A stretch of DNA of 64,000 nucleotides from Tomocerus qinae (lineage: Eukaryota; Arthropoda; Collembola; Entomobryomorpha; Tomoceridae), in contig CM034549.1 of NCBI GenBank assembly GCA_020055645.1, positions 33,627,930 through 33,691,929 on the forward strand, given 5' to 3'. Of this stretch, positions 32,471 through 44,073 are shown piece after piece. The stretch's first letter is position 1; every line of letters starts with the position of its first letter. The position numbers were made by a program, and so were the translations under genes. Under the pieces are notes generated by a model. That model saw only the letters and a list, made by a program, of their open reading frames with translations, was not told where the DNA came from and did no database searches.

Positions 32471-32715
32471 CTTATTAAGGCTCATTTTTGGGAAACTTAT
32501 AATCAACAGGCTTAAAATATCCTATTTAAATAAAACCTTCGTCTTCAGTTCCCATGTTAATATTGCATTGTATGGTATTATCTAAGGTTCATTCGTCATT
32601 ATTGTTTTGTTTAACAGATTGATTCGTTTCCATAAGCTTACCCCGTCTGGTCACTATAAAATAAATTATTTGTTTACAAATATCTAAGCCCCTTTTACTA
32701 GGGAATGAGTCAATT

Positions 32716-33010
32716 GTTATTTGGGAAGGGGCGGGGAGGGATGGTTGAGGTTACACGTCGGTGAAACAATTGTTATTTGGGAAAGGGGCGGGCAGGTGGA
32801 GGTTACATGTCGGTGAAAAAGTTGCTAATTGGGTGGGGGAGGTGGAGGTTACATGTCGGTGAAACAATTGTTATTTGGGAAGGGGAGGTGGAGGTTACAT
32901 GTCGGTGAAAAAGTTGTTATTTGGGAGGGGGCGGGGTGCTGAAGACTTCATGTCGATGGAACAATTATGGTTTTTGGGAAGGGACGGGGAGGGGAGACTA
33001 CTGAGTGGGT
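32716..33010. repeat. G-rich minisatellite, right part
   Basis: Same units as 30792-31059 (GGTGGAGGTTACATGTCGGTG, read as overlapping parts, and GTTATTTGGGAAGGGG). Confidence 0.85.
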
Positions 33011-33828
33011 ACGGATTGGCCGATGTTGTATAGGAAACTGTGGTATGAAATATCGGGGCACTTGAGCTTGGGATTATAATCATATTTGAATTTTTAATTT
33101 TGCTTTATGTGAAACAGAGCCCTGTCGTAGGACGGGCTAACCAGCTAGTAACGAATATTTTATAGATTCCCCAGATGAGGGAATTTTAGCAACACTTTAC
33201 AATTTACTACAAATTACAATGCACTACGTGAATATTATACATTTTTAAATATTATTTAAAAATGCTAGTTTATGAAAATTTAAATTTTAAAATTGACCCA
33301 TAAATCTACAAAATGAATAAGTTTGCCGCAATGTGCTATGCTAAGGAAACAGCCTAGAGATCATATCCAAAATGACTTTCGTACAGGGCAGAAGGGTGTG
33401 ACATAGCTTTCACACGTTAAAATCAATTTTAATACACACCGGACGGGCGACAAATCTAACCCTATGTTAAGATTGTTACTATAGAAGGGATACGTTTCCT
33501 ATCTTTTCTGTACAAACGATGTTAGTTTGGGGGACAATAATAAGTTCATTTTTATTAAATGACCTATTTTATGAAAAAAAGGAAGTGACAATGTTGCTAA
33601 AAACTGGAACCTCAGCCTTGCTCATCCCAGTCATCTCCTAGGTAATTATCTTGGTTGCAACCGCTCTAATATAAAGGAGTATAACCTTTTGCGCAACCTT
33701 TGGTGCAGTCCAACGTCCAACCGGCCAGACTTAAAGGCCCCATCTAGCCCCACCCTAGTCTGGGGTCGGAGTCGGAATTTAACACCTCACTCCAGCACCT
33801 CACTCCATTATACCCTCAACAACCTTTT
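33011..33828. other. unassigned, with one partial arm of the large foldback
   Basis: 33354-33475 is an inverted partial copy of the foldback arm (ATATCCAAAATGACTTTCGT ... GGCGACAAATCTAACCCTATG). It most resembles the 62.3-kb copy, because both read CGGACGGGCGACAAATC or its complement. Confidence 0.6.
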
Positions 33829-35139
33829 ATTGTTACCGTACGCAAACATGTCCGTACAGAAAGGATAGGAGATTTATACTTGCTATCCTTCTAATGCTAA
33901 CTTAGTTTCCATAGGGTTAGATTTGTCGCCAAGTCAGTCTGTGTTAAAATGGGTTTTCACCTGTGAAAGCTATGTCACAACGTCCTGCCCCGTACGAAAG
34001 TCATTTTGGATATGATCGCTAGGCTGTTTCCAGTTTCGGGGCAGGAATGTGAAAAACATATAAAATTGGGTAATGGTTATTTTCAGTCTGCACTCTGTAC
34101 ATGTTCAAAAAAATTGCATTTTTATTAACCTTAGTTGTAATTATCAATTATTGAAACGTAACTCCTTACAAATTAATGATAACAACATGAAGGTATGGAT
34201 AATGGATAGTTGTTGTTAGAAGAAATCAATGAAACATTTACATTTTACGTATTTAAATGAAAATAAAGGATACTCTGAAATAGTTGTGGAGGTCATTGTT
34301 GCGCCTCATTGGATGTTGTAGCCGGTAAGTCCAGGAAATAAACAACAAAGACAGGGGACGAAAGCGGTGAGTGGTGAGAAGGTCAAGTTAAATTGCAATA
34401 ACAAAGGCACGAATTTAGGACCACCTTTTCCCTGTCATCAAAAGTCAACATTTGCCGGACTCTCCTATATTTCATCATAATAAGTTCGAATCAAAAATAT
34501 AAAATTCAAATCATTCATCTGATATGCGATATATAGTGGTAACTCTCATTTAGTTTATTCCACATATGTGAATGGGCAGGTTCAAGAAACAATAAAAATA
34601 TCATTATATATTCCGTCCTATATAATGCTGAAGATAGTACAGTGTCATATTCTCATTTAAATAATAATAATAAGGGCAATGATAATAAGTAGACCAAAAA
34701 CTTAAAATAAACATTTTTGACTTAAATTAATTCTGGATTTTACCCCTAGAATGCTTTAATAAATAAAATTTTAGGCATTAGATTGAATTTTTGATTCGAA
34801 CTTATTATGATGAAATATAGGAGAGTCCGGCAAATGTTGACTTTTGATGACAGGGAAAAGGTGGTCCTAAATTCGTGCCTTTGTTATTGCAATTTAACTT
34901 GACCTTCTCACCACTCACCGCTTTCGTCCCCTGTCTTTGTTGTTTATTTCCTGGACTTACCGGCTACAACATCCAATGAGGCGCAACAATGACCTCCACA
35001 ACTATTTCAGAGTATCCTTTATTCTCATTTAAATACGTAAAATGTAAATGTTTCATTGATTTCTTCTAACAACAACTATCCATTATCCATACCTTCATGT
35101 TGTTATCATTAATTTGTAAGGAGTTACGTTTCAATAATT

Positions 35140-36760
35140 GAATGGATTATACGAACAACCAGCAAACTCATAGATCTTAGATAAATTTATGAAAAATCTC
35201 TCTTGACAACAAAACTTGTTTTGAAAGAGCAGAGACCCGAAAGCCAATACGCATTCTATCGCAAACCCCAATTTATGCAGTTGACCTTAGAAGTCGATTT
35301 CGGAGACGGCAAGGATGTCATACATTCATAATATGTATAAATGGCCTAAAAATCACATCGATTTTATTTTGGTATTTGGGGAAATTTGGCATTTGCCCCC
35401 TATGCCCCCCAACTTTGTTTTTAGTCCTATTGTTCGTTCAGAAAAATTGGAAAGTTCAAAATCTGAAAGGTTTTTTAGATATTGAAATGTTACCATGGTT
35501 ATTTAGATTTTTGTCTTCAGTGAAATAAAATTTACCATTAAACTAAGATTTCAAAATGATCAACATGTAAAAAGCCACACAGGACTAGCTAATTTTCCTG
35601 AACGAACAGTAGTATGGTGCTCTAAATTTCGAATCTGAATAAGAAACGAAACATGTTGGTTGGTTGGTTTCTTGTTTCAATATTATTATATTTGAGCTGA
35701 ATTTAGGTAGCGGGATCTCGTTTCCTCCCATCCCGTTTCCTCCAAATGATCGATTCCAAATAACCAATTATCTGTTTCCTCCAAACTTAATAAAACACCC
35801 TAACATCCGTCACTATTTTTTATCTATTTTCTGGCCTAACAAATTTAAAAAAGAAACATGCTACTTGTTAGGCTTAAATTTTTTAAGTAATGTCAAAAAA
35901 GAAGCAAAAAATTGACGGGAACCAAATAACAGAATGGGGCCTTACCACGGCCTTTTAGTTTTGCTATGGAGACGGTTTACGATAGGAAATAGAATCCCAA
36001 GTTGCAACATTGCCTATCATTCTAACATAATTTTACGTCTCGTCATACTATTTTTGCTTCTTTTCTGACCTAATCTAATTAAACTGTTTGTGTATAAAAC
36101 ATTGATATATAATGGTGTAAGGAGAGTCCACTAGCGAATTTTGCTAAACATAGATTTCTGAAGATTTATAAGGAATTATTTCTGAGAAAAATCCCTTACT
36201 TCTACCTTTTCTATAATGCTTCAACAATGATTGTCCCATTCCAGCATCCTATTAAACGTTCTTCATTTATTCCGTTTCCAACAAAGAGGTTGTAAAATGT
36301 AGAGCCAAAACCGTAATGCCTTTCAATGGTACAAAAATCAATCTCTATTGTCTTCGATTATGCATTAGTAGGTATCGTAAAAATTTCGCGGCGGAAGTAG
36401 TCAGATGCATTAGTGGGTATCGGTAGTAGCTATTCATCAAATGTTACAAAGAAAATACTCTCCACTTTTGCTCTATTCCCTTAATATTATTAGAACCTCT
36501 TTGGTTTCCAACAACATAGCGTTTATGCTTCTTGGAGGAAACAGGGGAGGAAACGAGATACCGCTGCCTAAATTCTGCCTGCAAAAATAAAATTTAATAT
36601 CCAGAGGGGACTGATAATTTTTTGTTCAGGTTTGTTCGGCTGGATAAATTACCAAGTGATTTCGGGTGTTTTATTTGTTTGTTGTCAAGGATTAAATCAT
36701 TAAAAAAATTTCCTAATTTATCTACGATTTGAGTTTGCTGGTCATTCGTATAACCCATTC
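35140..36760. mobile_element. AATT-target TIR element 4
   Basis: Ends GAATGGATTATACGAAC / TTCGTATAACCCATTC are inverted for about 31 bp with 4 mismatches. AATT directly flanks both ends (35136-35139, 36761-36764). The other arm of the host foldback shows the uninterrupted site (TCAATAATTGATAATTAC), which confirms a 4-bp duplication. 1621 bp. No coding was recognised. Confidence 0.9.
35699..36575. mobile_element. inverted-repeat element inside AATT element 4
   Basis: GAATTTAGGTAGCGGGATCT and CGTTTCCTCCC pair with the complement ending CTGCCTAAATTC (36575); GTTTCCTCC occurs several times in each arm. No target duplication was seen. Confidence 0.65.
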
Positions 36761-37279
36761 AATTGATAATTACAACTAAGGTTAATAAAAATGCAATTTT
36801 TTTGAACATGTACAGAGTGCAGACTGAAAATAACCATTACCCAATTTTATATGTTTTTCACATTCCTGCCCCGAAACTGGAAACAGCCTAGCGATCATAT
36901 CCAAAATGACTTTCGTACGGGGCAGGACGTTGTGACATAGCTTTCACAGGTGAAAACCCATTTTAACACAGACTGACTTGGCGACAAATCTAACCCTATG
37001 GAAACTAAGTTAGCATTAGAAGGATAGCAAGTATAAATCTCCTATCCTTTCTGTACGGACATGTTTGCGTACGGTAACAATAGCATAAATTGGCACACCA
37101 AAGTATGTATGACAACACACCGAATTGATACCATTGGTATATACCAACCCGCGGCAAATCCCCATAGTAAAAGGCAAAAAATTAAAAAATATTTTTGTGA
37201 CGTCATCTGCAGTACTTTTCAAAGTCGACTGTCAGACATACAGAGGAAAATTTCTTATTTTCCAAAGATTTATATAAGT

Positions 37280-37603
37280 CAAAAGCAAAATGCCAACTTT
37301 CTGCGCAGTTTATGGCTGAACGATAATAAAAAGAATAAACCAGAACTAACATTTCAAAGATTTCCATCCAAACAAGACCATGTTCGTGTTTGGAGAACAA
37401 AATGCCGGCGTCCAGAGAAAACGTTTATAGCAAATAATGCGTATGACGGCTCCGCAAATCAACAGGCGGATTACCAAAGAGGTTTAAAACGGAAGTTACT
37501 GGAACAGAAAAAATTGCTGCATGATGCAGTTCCTAATGTTTTTATGAATCAGGCAGCTTTAGTTGTACACTCTATAGAGGAACCTCCGACACAGACTACC
37601 TGA
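37280..37603 (+). pseudogene. THAP-domain remnant
   Basis: An ATG near 37289 gives MPTFCAVYG, the usual start of a THAP zinc finger, then the frame is lost by an apparent one-base deletion at the second Cys (GGCTGAACG). The next frame reads DNKKNKPELTFQRFPSKQDH then VRVWRTKCRR, the 'F-x-x-FP-x-x...R-x-x-W' core of THAP domains. A Lys/Gln-rich tail follows to TGA. THAP domains are the DNA-binding part of P-element-like and Kolobok transposases; no catalytic part is seen here. Confidence 0.6.
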
Positions 37604-38846
37604 CCTAGGATACTGCTTTTAGTGCCAGAAAGGCACGTGTTAGGGTTAGAAATCGCAAACGTCGAGGACCTACTAATCGAACTGACAACGAACGTTAGTT
37701 AGCAATTATAGGTTAGCACTAATAATAAAAATTGTCAGTTTTAATTTTAATCTAGCATAGGCTTGCCATTTCACTATCTTTTCATCTATTACATTGTTGT
37801 TAAGTATTATGTGTTAAGCATCGTCAGTTTTAAGCCTTACATTATTTTTGAATGTTCCCTGTTTGTTTCATATGTTTCAATCTTTCAAATATATAAATTT
37901 GTTTGTAAATATGTCTTTCGAAATTGCTGGTTTTTGCCTGCAGCCATTCATATGGTGTTATCAACGGTGGACGAGGAAGAAATGTGCGGAAGAAGATTTG
38001 AATTGTACAGGCTTTATACCACAGAGTAAGACCGATACAGGTGTTAGTTATATTAGGTGTTCTTTAGTGTGCAATGGATATGGAATAAAATTTAGAGAAA
38101 ACTCCCTGCCACGATGAACCTCCATAATGATCACCGACCAACAATTTCCTCAACCCATGAACAATAGAGCGCTAATAAATTCTTCACTGGGAAGTAAAGC
38201 TCAAAGCAAATGAGCCCCAGCATATTTGTCCCATAGTGCACTAGTTGACACCACCAACTTCAAATGGTGTCAATCAACTTCCAAAACTTTCAAACGGTAT
38301 CCTAATATTACCTATATCATCTTTAATAGAAAAAAAATATTCTGGCATTACCACCAGCAAAACCTCTCGATACTTTTTATTTATGTGCAATCAAAAAAGA
38401 GCCACGAGATAGTTAAATTATGAGATAACCGCCAGAGATAGCCACCTTTAAGTGAGACATTGCGAAACTGAAAACAGACACAGCCGACTTTCGGTCCGCC
38501 GCTGTGCACATAAACCATTAGTCGACCGAAAGTCGGGTGTGGGTCTTAACGGGCGCTGCATGAATAGCCAACTGGGTCATTTCCATATCGCTGTACTTGC
38601 CCTCACAAAATCCCCACAGAACTCACTGTTCGAATTCTCTTCGTGTCAGAAAGGCAGAACTACCCAATCCAACCAAAATTCACTGCAGGAAAGCATTTGA
38701 ATTGATTCGTGCATTATGAAATGTTTTAATCGCGAATTCTACTTGTCAGTCAAATGAAGAAGACCGCCTTTTTTACATAGCAGGCTGTTTGGCATGGAGG
38801 TCGAATGAAAAAAATGGGTAATTATGGCAGGCCATCTCAGTATTTC
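37604..38846. other. unassigned, one small hairpin
   Basis: A short inverted motif (CACAGCCGACTTTCGGTC ... GACCGAAAGTCGGGTGTG) lies at 38478-38540. An open segment at about 37930-38115 (CLQPFIWCYQRWTRKKCAEE) has no recognised family. Otherwise nothing. Confidence 0.4.
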
Positions 38847-39003
38847 TTTCAATGGTTGAGTTTGTATTATAAGTCTCTGGTGGATGGGCGACCTCACTAA
38901 GGAATAATTCATCGTTATTGTGCTCGGTAGATGTCCCACCACTGCATTTGACTGTATATGCACGTCCACCAGAGACTTATAATAAGAAACTCAACCATTG
39001 AAA
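38847..39003. mobile_element. foldback MITE
   Basis: TTTCAATGGTTGAGTTT plus ATTATAAGTCTCTGGTGGA pair with the complement ending at 39003. Arms are about 45 bp. Confidence 0.85.
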
Positions 39004-39649
39004 TCGACGGTGACAATTGACGAACTCCAGTTGGATTCGCCTTCTTTCGAGAGGCGATCTTCTTGTTCCTAACGAAGAAATGTTAAATAATCATAAATAT
39101 AGTCATGGAGTTTGTTAAACTACGTCTTGAAATACGTGCAAAGCGTTTAAATCTTAAGAAGCCACGTTTTGCATACACTGCGAAAGCAGTTTGCTCAAAG
39201 TGGGGTATAAAGTTGTGAATTTTGTGAAGTAGCTTATAAATATGTATGTATATTGTGATGGTGTTTTATTAAGAATATTCTGTATGTTAAATTAAACTTT
39301 TTATGGGTGAACATGAATGCAGATTTGTGATTCTATGTCATAATTTACTTTCATTTAAATCTTTCCCTTTCTTTCCCTCCTTTCCCGAAATGTATTGCAG
39401 ATGACGTCACTTTCCCAATAGCAACAAAATATGATTATTTACCTTTCCTTCTGTATTCTAGGTTCTTTGGGTATATACGGGTATATATACATAATATACA
39501 GTGTACAGTTTTATGCTAAGGGGAAGAGTAGGGTTTTAAATTAAAATTAGCTAGTAGCTAAGGTGATTTTCAAAAATTTGACTCCGACTCTTGATTCTCT
39601 TATTATGAAATAATAAGAATAGAATACAGGAAGTCTTGATTATAAAAAA
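39004..39649. other. unassigned sequence
   Basis: No gene or repeat recognised apart from a TATATAC-rich stretch near 39475. Confidence 0.3.
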
Positions 39650-39745
39650 TTCAGCAGTTTTGTAATGATATTCATTACAAATTAGTTGATGGCCGATGCG
39701 GAAATGAGGGGAGGCGGCCAAAATATCCATGCCCAAGCTGCAAAA
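39650..39745 (-). repeat. repeat A, inverted partial copy
   Basis: Reverse complement of the right half of repeat A (GGATATTTTGGCCGCCTCCC ... CATCGGCCATCAACTAATTTG). Confidence 0.7.
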
Positions 39746-40000
39746 CTGTGTTAGGAGAAGCTTGGCCCAAAGTCCGACAAAAATGTCGGCCCAGTGTCAA
39801 CTTTGTCCGCCGGGACTGCGCTGGCCCAGAACTGCAGGCCCGTCCTATGCCCCATGAAGTGCCGATGTAATTTCTATTTGCCCCCCGACAGTATCCCAAC
39901 TCATTGCCGACTCTAATATTCACAAAAGGCTGGGTCCACCTCAACCCGTCGTGATTTGAACAGTTGAATTTGCCAATTGTCTCTAATGTTAAAATAACCC

Positions 40001-40140
40001 TTTTTAGCTCGCCTGAATAAGGCAGCTTATAGAACCACACATTCTGTCCGTACGTAAGTCCGTCCGTCCGTCCGTCCGTCCGTCCGTCCGTCCGTCCGTC
40101 CCCACGATAACTTTCGAAAGCAATGACGGATATTGACCAA
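40001..40140 (-). mobile_element. 3' end of the GGCGAGCT family, with CCGT microsatellite
   Basis: TTTTTAGCTCGCCTGAATAA, then CTTATAGAACC, then (CCGT)n from about 40055 to 40100, then ACGATAACTTTCGAAAGCA. After ATATTGACCAAA the sequence diverges from the family, so this is a fragment. Confidence 0.8.
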
Positions 40141-40799
40141 AGGAGGGTTTCCGGATAAGGGCACTTCACTTGGCTATTTTCACTTAACCATTTTTTATAG
40201 AGCACACTAGTTTAGAAACTTCAAACTTTCAGAACTCATAGATGATATTCTTGGGAAGATCATTTATGATTTTTGAGTTTGAGGTATCTTTAGTTTCTGA
40301 GATATACCCGTCTTTGTGAAAGTCTTTTACCCTATCTATATACAGAGGAAAAGATTTTGAATGCCAAAAAAATTGTGAGCACACAACTCTACAAATCTGA
40401 AACTTTTACCATAAGTTCTTCAAACTGTTTAAAAATTATGATGTGAATTTGGAGTTTGAGGTATTTTTTGTTTTTGAACAAAATTGATTCAAAAATTAAA
40501 AATTACCTCAATCTCTTTGAAAAAAGATTTTTCAGATATGAATGCATCTAAAATTGACGCTATACCGGTTACCATGTGCTTCTACTGTTTGTATTGGGGA
40601 TTGATGATCATTTTTTGTTAGATCAAACTCACTACCCAAGGTCAACCAAACTAGGTATCTCAAAATACATAACCAAAGGGCAACTATACAAGGTATCTCA
40701 AAATACTTAACCAAGGTCAACTCAAGGTATCTCAAAATACTTAACCAAGGTCAACACAAGGTATCCCAGAATCAGGCATCCTGAAGGAAGTATGGTAGT
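40141..40799. other. unassigned, with a short local tandem repeat
   Basis: 'AAGGTATCTCAAAATACTTAACCAAGGTCAAC' style units (about 38 bp; AGGTATC(T/C)CA plus ACCAAGGTCAAC) repeat three to four times at 40645-40770. Confidence 0.5.
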
Positions 40800-40807
40800 G
40801 GTTGCAC

Positions 40808-41013
40808 CAAAGTGATTTGAATGCTTCCAGGGCTCCGCCCTCAGGGACAAAGTGACGACATGCTGCAGAAAACTGGTTTCCCCCAACCAGTTCTCCGAAT
40901 CGAAATCAGGGAGAAAGTGGTTTGAAATAACTGGCTGGGGGAAACCAGTTCTCTGGAGCTTGTCGTCACTTTGTCCCTGAGGGCGGAGCCCTGGAAACAT
41001 TCAAATCACTTTG
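40808..41013. mobile_element. hAT MITE with 8-bp duplication
   Basis: GGTTGCAC on both sides (40800-40807, 41014-41021). Ends CAAAGTGATTTGAATG are inverted. Long inner pairing through CCAGGGCTCCGCCCTCAGGG and AAACTGGTTTCCCCCA. 206 bp, nearly a full hairpin. Confidence 0.92.
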
Positions 41014-41021
41014 GGTTGCAC

Positions 41022-41816
41022 AAATACCTATCAATGTTATTATTTTAATTGGGTCCCTAGAATCCCTAGAAAGCCTAGAATCCCTAGGTCAAGCTTAAAT
41101 CCCTAGAAAGCGGGTCCTGGTATGCCCCGTGTATTTCGTAGCGCGATTTTTAAAATGTGCAACCACTACTGCTTTACTTTAACCACCCCGAATTTTCGGT
41201 AACTGGGAAATCTTGGTGGCTCAAATAATTCCCTCCCACTCTGAGAGTAAAGCGTAAGATTTTAAGCCAATAGATTGTCATGCTACGGAAGGGAGCATGG
41301 CCAAGTCAAAACTTAGAAATTGGGAAATCGTTCCAGTTCAAAAGCTATTTAATTTTGAAAAATACAGGGGCTGTTTGGAAAAATAGGCCACAATAAGCCC
41401 TCAAAAAACGTGGTTTTTCAAAACAAAAACATTTTTTTAATATGACTTTTTTTCCCCACGGGGATGTGTTATCAATGTTCTGCGCATCGACAAAATAGCC
41501 TTAATTCACCCACTTGTGATTAGGGAGTTACACTGGCAGACATTTTAATGCCCTACGAGCACAGTTTTCTTGTGAACTCTCTTAGATAGTTGCACGGGCA
41601 GGCATACGGAAACTTGGGACGGGTAGCTCTCTAATCCTGATCCACATGGCTAACCGGACTACTTTGTTGTCACCTGGTGTTGCTCGTTGTGGTGGTGTTG
41701 TCATTTCTAATCACCTTGGTTGAAATGGTTATTGACTAAATATGAACTGTACACTAACAACTATTGGCAATTTATTTGGTGTATCTTAGGAACAAAATTC
41801 TACGATATATTGAAAA
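41022..41816. other. unassigned sequence
   Basis: 'CCCTAGAA' motifs repeat near 41053-41105. No gene. Confidence 0.35.
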
Positions 41817-43218
41817 CCTACAGCAAGCCGTAACAGAAGCTCGCCTGAGTAAAGGTTACCGTGTACACATTTTGGTAGACGAAAAGTCGCACGTAACACA
41901 AAACCGAACGTACGGATTTTGATCAAGCTTTCAGAATTGAGTCTTTATATATGTAGCTACGACGTATTAAAAATTCAGACATTGATATTATAAGGAAACG
42001 AAACTATATCATTTGAAAAATCAACAGAAAATCAAAATAGATAATTGTTGACTATGAAAATCAACAGAAAATCAAAATAGATAATTGTTGACTATGAAAA
42101 TCAACAGAAAATCAAAATTGATTAATGTTGAATATCAAAATCAACAGAAAATCAAATTTGATTAATCTTTACTATCAAAATCAATAGAAAATCAAAATCG
42201 ATGAAACATAAATTCAAAATAAATTTGGTAGAAGCGGAGTGAAATATTTTATACCATCATTCTAACAATTTATAGGAAACTTTAACGCAATTTAACTTTT
42301 TAATGCCCATTTTTCACTTTGACTATCAAAATGAAGACAAAGTGAGCGCACGGCATCTCAGTAACCAATGGACCGATTTGCCCGAAAATCAATAGAGATC
42401 GTCACCAGTCCATAGGTATGGTTTTTGCCAAGTTTAATTAATATCCGTCATTGCATTCGAAAGTTATCGTGGGTACGGACGGATTTTCCGGATCCGTCCG
42501 TACCCACGATAACTACGTACTGATCAAACTTTCAGAATTGGGTCTCTATACATGTAGCTATGACATATTAAAAATTCAGACATTGATATTATAAGGAAAT
42601 GAAGCTATATTATTTGAAAAATCAATAAAAAATCAAAATTGATTAATGTTGACTATGAAAATAAACACAAATTCAAAATTGATAATTGTTGACTATAAAA
42701 ATCAACATAAATTCAAAATTGAATAATGTTGACTATGAAAATCTAAAGAGAATCAAAATCGGTCAATATTATTATTGAAAATCAATAGAAATTGGAATAA
42801 TGCAAGTTTGACTATAAAATTGAATATAAATGCGAAATAGATTTATTTCCGTCCTCTTATAGTTACTTCTGGTTTTATTTGCTTTTACTATGAGATCTTA
42901 AATTCGGTAGAAGCGGAGTGAAATATTTTATACTATCCCGCTAACAATTTATAGGAAACGCAATTGAACTTTTTAATGCCCATTTTTCACTTTGACTATC
43001 AAAATGAAGACAAAGTGAGCGCGCGGTATCTCGGCAACCAATGGACCGATTAGCCCCAAAATCAATAGGGATCGTCAGTGGTCCATAGGCATTGTTTTTG
43101 CCAAGTTTGGTCAAGATCCGTCATTGCTTTCGAAAGTTATCGTAGGGACGGACGGACGTACGGACGTACGGACAGACTGTGCGATTCTATAAGCTGCCTT
43201 ATTCAGGCGAGCTAAAAA
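41817..43218 (+). mobile_element. GGCGAGCT element, composite copy
   Basis: Begins CCTACAGCAAGCCGTAACAG then AAGCTCGCCTGAGTAAAGG; ends GCCTTATTCAGGCGAGCT plus A5, so the two ends carry an inverted 'AGCTCGCCTGANTAA'. Inside are two rounds of 40-bp repeats (about 42005-42205 and 42605-42790; ATCAACAGAAAATCAAAATT unit). An inverted junction at about 42475-42520 (CGTGGGTACGGACGG ... CCGTCCGTACCCACG) joins two incomplete units. Confidence 0.8.
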
Positions 43219-44062
43219 TGGCCAGCCCAACATTTTTGCCTCAATTTCAGTGGTTTATAGCCAACGTTGCCCATCTTATCAGATACTCTCCTTTGGCAAT
43301 GCCTATGGACCACTGACGATCCCTATTGAATTGGCTGTAAATCGGTCCATTGGTTACTTAGATAACGCGCGCTCACTTTGTCTTCATTTTGACAGTCAAA
43401 GTGAAAATTTGGCATTAAATGGACATTAAAAAGTTCAATGGCGTTTCCTATAAATTGTTAGCGGGATAGTATAAAATATTTCAATCCGCTTCTACCAAAT
43501 TTGAGATTTCATAATAAAGCAAATTAAACCGGAAAATAACTATTAGACGATGGAAAAAATCTATTTTGGATTTTTATTCAATTTTATAGTAGAATTTCCA
43601 TTTTTTGATTTCCTTTAAATTTAAATAATCATTATTAACCGATTTTAATTTTCTGTAGATTTTAATACTCATAATCAATCAAGATTAAATATCTATTGAT
43701 TTTCTTGGTCAACATTAATCAATTTTGATTTTCTGTTGATTTTCATAGTCAACATTAATCAATTTTGATTTTCTGTTGATTTTCATAGTAAACATTAATC
43801 AATTTTGATTTGCTGTAGATTTTCATAGTCAATATTAATCAATTTTGATTTTCTGTTGATTTTCATAGTCAATATTAATCAATTTTGATTTTCTGTTGAT
43901 TTTCATAGTCAACATTATTCAATTTTGATTTTCTGTTGATTTTCATGGTCAACATTAATCAAATTTGATTTTCTGTTGATTTTCATAGTCAATTATTATC
44001 AATTTGATTTTCTGTTGATTTTCATAGTCAATAATTGAGAAGTTCGCCGGAGTAAGGGCCTG
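43219..44062 (-). mobile_element. GGCGAGCT element, reverse-oriented partial copy
   Basis: Reverse complement of the family body: AAATCGGTCCATTGGTTACT, GCGCTCACTTTGTCTTCATT, then 40-bp repeats (GATTTTCTGTTGATTTTCAT units, about 43660-44035). The outer end is degenerate (AGAAGTTCGCCGGAGTAAGG). Confidence 0.8.
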
Positions 44063-44073
44063 TGAGTTTTAAA

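Larger units (their letters stand above)
31064..32711 (+). mobile_element. AATT-target TIR element 3 (decayed DUF7869 element)
   Basis: 27-bp perfect terminal inverted repeats (first bases GACTCATTCCCTAGTAAAAG). AATT directly flanks both ends (31060-31063, 32712-32715). The insertion split a minisatellite unit at its own ACAATTGTT, so the pre-insertion site is visible in neighbouring units. 1648 bp, including a later hAT MITE. The interior encodes pieces of the same gene family as the 16-kb element. Confidence 0.9.
33829..37083. mobile_element. large foldback element, copy 1
   Basis: Left arm 33829-34498 and right arm 34788-35139 plus 36761-37083 are reverse complements over about 670 bp with few mismatches (outer end ATTGTTACCGTACGC). 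The spacer is about 290 bp. The right arm is interrupted by an AATT element (35140-36760). No coding was found. A second copy lies at 62241-63977. Confidence 0.9.

Noticed and set aside
37930-38115. cysteine-containing open frame (CLQPFIWCYQRWTRKK)
   Set aside because: Short, no upstream start in a sensible context, no recognised family and no splice support.
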